NCBI GenBank assembly: GCA_023432885.1
Contig: JAEZEU010000309.1
Location: 1-6,133 of the forward strand
Direction of reading: 5' to 3'
DNA: 6,133 nt
DNA from: Pseudomonadota bacterium
GTDB lineage: Bacteria > Pseudomonadota > Alphaproteobacteria > Rhizobiales > Xanthobacteraceae
Part shown: one piece after another, positions 5,306 to 6,133 of the stretch
Position numbering within the stretch: position 1 is the first letter of the stretch
Layout: every line of letters starts with the position of its first letter
Made by a program: the position numbers and the translations under genes
Notes under the pieces: model-generated
The model's database searches: none
Told to the model about the DNA's origin: nothing
Seen by the model: the letters and a program-made list of their open reading frames with translations, nothing else

Positions 5306-5938
5306 TTAACGACCCGCGGGTTTTTCGATCAGCTTTTTAAGGCTGTCGCGGGCGGACTTGTTGTAGCCATCGCCGGAACCCGGCTGCGCCGGCTCGGCGT
5401 CAGTCTGATCATCCTCGGGCTTATTCTTCTTGAATTTCTTTAAGATGGTATTCTCGGGGTCATCCGGCAAGAGGCCCTTGAGCCACTCGCCGGAGGCATC
5501 CAGCACCGCCCGGGACTTGGCCTGCTGAATCCAGTCCGGCCGCTGCTTTTCCGGAACCAGCCAGATGAAGAATTCATAGGCCACGACCACGATCAGCAGG
5601 CCCCTCGCGAGGCCAAACAGGAAGCCCAGCGTGCGGTCCAGCGCACCGATCCGGGAATCCAGGATCATGTCGGAGATCCGGACCGTGATCACGGAGACGA
5701 CGATCAGGGTGCCGATGAAGGTGCCGGCGATTACAACGGCAAGGGCGATGGTGTCGTTTGCGATCTGCTGTTTGGCCCATGGGAGCAGCTTGGCGTAGCT
5801 GTAGAGCGTCACCAGCGCGGCCGCGCCCCAGGCGGCGATCGAGAGGATTTCGCGCATAAACCCGCGGACGAGGGCCAGGAGGCCCGAGATCAGCATCACG
5901 CCGAGCAGGACGATATCGAGATAGGGAAGAAACGGCAT
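5306..5938 (-). CDS. cvpA: CvpA family inner-membrane protein
   Basis: This 210-residue protein belongs to the CvpA / colicin V production family. Four hydrophobic segments lie near residues 5-24, 30-48, 63-86 and 105-128. Family hallmarks include DIVLLGVMLISGLLALVRGF with the following REILSIAAWG (8-38) and DRTLGFLFGLARG (101-113). The tail from about 129 to 210 is charged and low in complexity (KKFKKNKPEDDQTDAEPAQP), is probably cytosolic, and is longer than in E. coli CvpA (about 160 residues). The biochemical role of CvpA is not settled; in enterobacteria it is linked to colicin V export and to envelope and bile-salt tolerance. Its place directly before purF is the same as in E. coli. The ATG at 5938 is the only possible start: the frame upstream has no ATG, GTG or TTG before a stop at 5999-6001. 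It lacks a clear Shine-Dalgarno sequence. Confidence 0.93.
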   Translation of the reverse strand: MPFLPYLDIVLLGVMLISGLLALVRGFMREILSIAAWGAAALVTLYSYAKLLPWAKQQIANDTIALAVVIAGTFIGTLIVVSVITVRISDMILDSRIGALDRTLGFLFGLARGLLIVVVAYEFFIWLVPEKQRPDWIQQAKSRAVLDASGEWLKGLLPDDPENTILKKFKKNKPEDDQTDAEPAQPGSGDGYNKSARDSLKKLIEKPAGR

Positions 5939-6051
5939 CGGCTGATCAGGTCCGCTCGTAGTCCATGGCTGTGACGAATCGGAAGCGTCAGTGCCGCCCT
6001 AGCTGACGGTGAACCGCCGCAACCCGCAAGGCCGGATGTCGTGCCATCCCG

Positions 6052-6098
6052 CCTGCCCTTTGCGCGGGTGGTATAGCGGCGCGGGCAGGTGTCGTCAC
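6052..6098 (-). promoter_or_regulatory. Candidate cvpA-purF promoter within an inverted repeat
   Basis: Read on the minus strand, GTGACG (6098-6093) and TATACC (6075-6070) are separated by exactly 17 bp and each match the sigma-70 consensus at four of six positions. Transcription would start near 6063, giving a 5' leader of about 125 bases before cvpA. A perfect 7-bp inverted repeat, CCTGCCC (6052-6058) with GGGCAGG (6083-6089), brackets the -10 box and could be an operator or a structured leader. The 195-bp region 5939-6133 holds no other supported gene. Confidence 0.3.
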
Positions 6099-6133
6099 GC
6101 CCGCTTTAGCCATTTTCCCTACGGAATCGGGCC

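Noticed and set aside
5992..6114. Possible 41-residue minus-strand ORF upstream of cvpA (starts MAKAGVTTP)
   Set aside because: It has no clear ribosome-binding site, low-complexity Arg/Ala/Pro composition and no recognised homologue, and it overlaps the candidate promoter; I treat the region as intergenic.

Overview
This window looks like ordinary chromosome from an alphaproteobacterium of the Bradyrhizobium / Rhodopseudomonas group (Nitrobacteraceae). The evidence is the high GC content, the protein sequences, and a pair of intergenic palindromic repeats of a kind common in Bradyrhizobium genomes. The genus is inferred from recognition; no database search was possible.

Layout, left to right. 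Bases 1-194 hold the 3' end of a plus-strand MFS efflux gene of the TCR/Tet type. Everything else is on the minus strand and is read right to left. In transcription order it is: cvpA (5938-5306), purF (5279-3771), a repeat-rich gap (3770-3557), a YciK-like short-chain dehydrogenase (3556-2816), a secreted six-bladed beta-propeller protein resembling peptidyl-alpha-hydroxyglycine alpha-amidating lyase (2732-1584), and a periplasmic branched-chain-amino-acid-type ABC substrate-binding protein (1490-264). The last gene converges on the MFS gene. A hairpin followed by a U-run in the leftward direction ends the minus-strand unit inside the last codons of the MFS gene.

Function. cvpA-purF is a classical pair: a four-helix inner-membrane protein followed after 26 bp by the first committed enzyme of purine synthesis. 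The SDR behind it is a generic NAD(P)H oxidoreductase of unknown substrate. The propeller and the binding protein both carry clean Sec signal peptides and probably form a small periplasmic transcription unit. No permease or ATPase for the binding protein is present, so it is an orphan here.

Most worth a second look: (1) the propeller keeps the three zinc histidines and the catalytic Tyr and Arg residues of eukaryotic PAL; (2) PurF has a Bacillus-type propeptide before its catalytic Cys but keeps only one of the four Fe-S cluster cysteines; (3) a 123-bp composite palindrome starts 9 bp after the purF stop codon. Nothing here is a phage, transposon, CRISPR or RNA gene.
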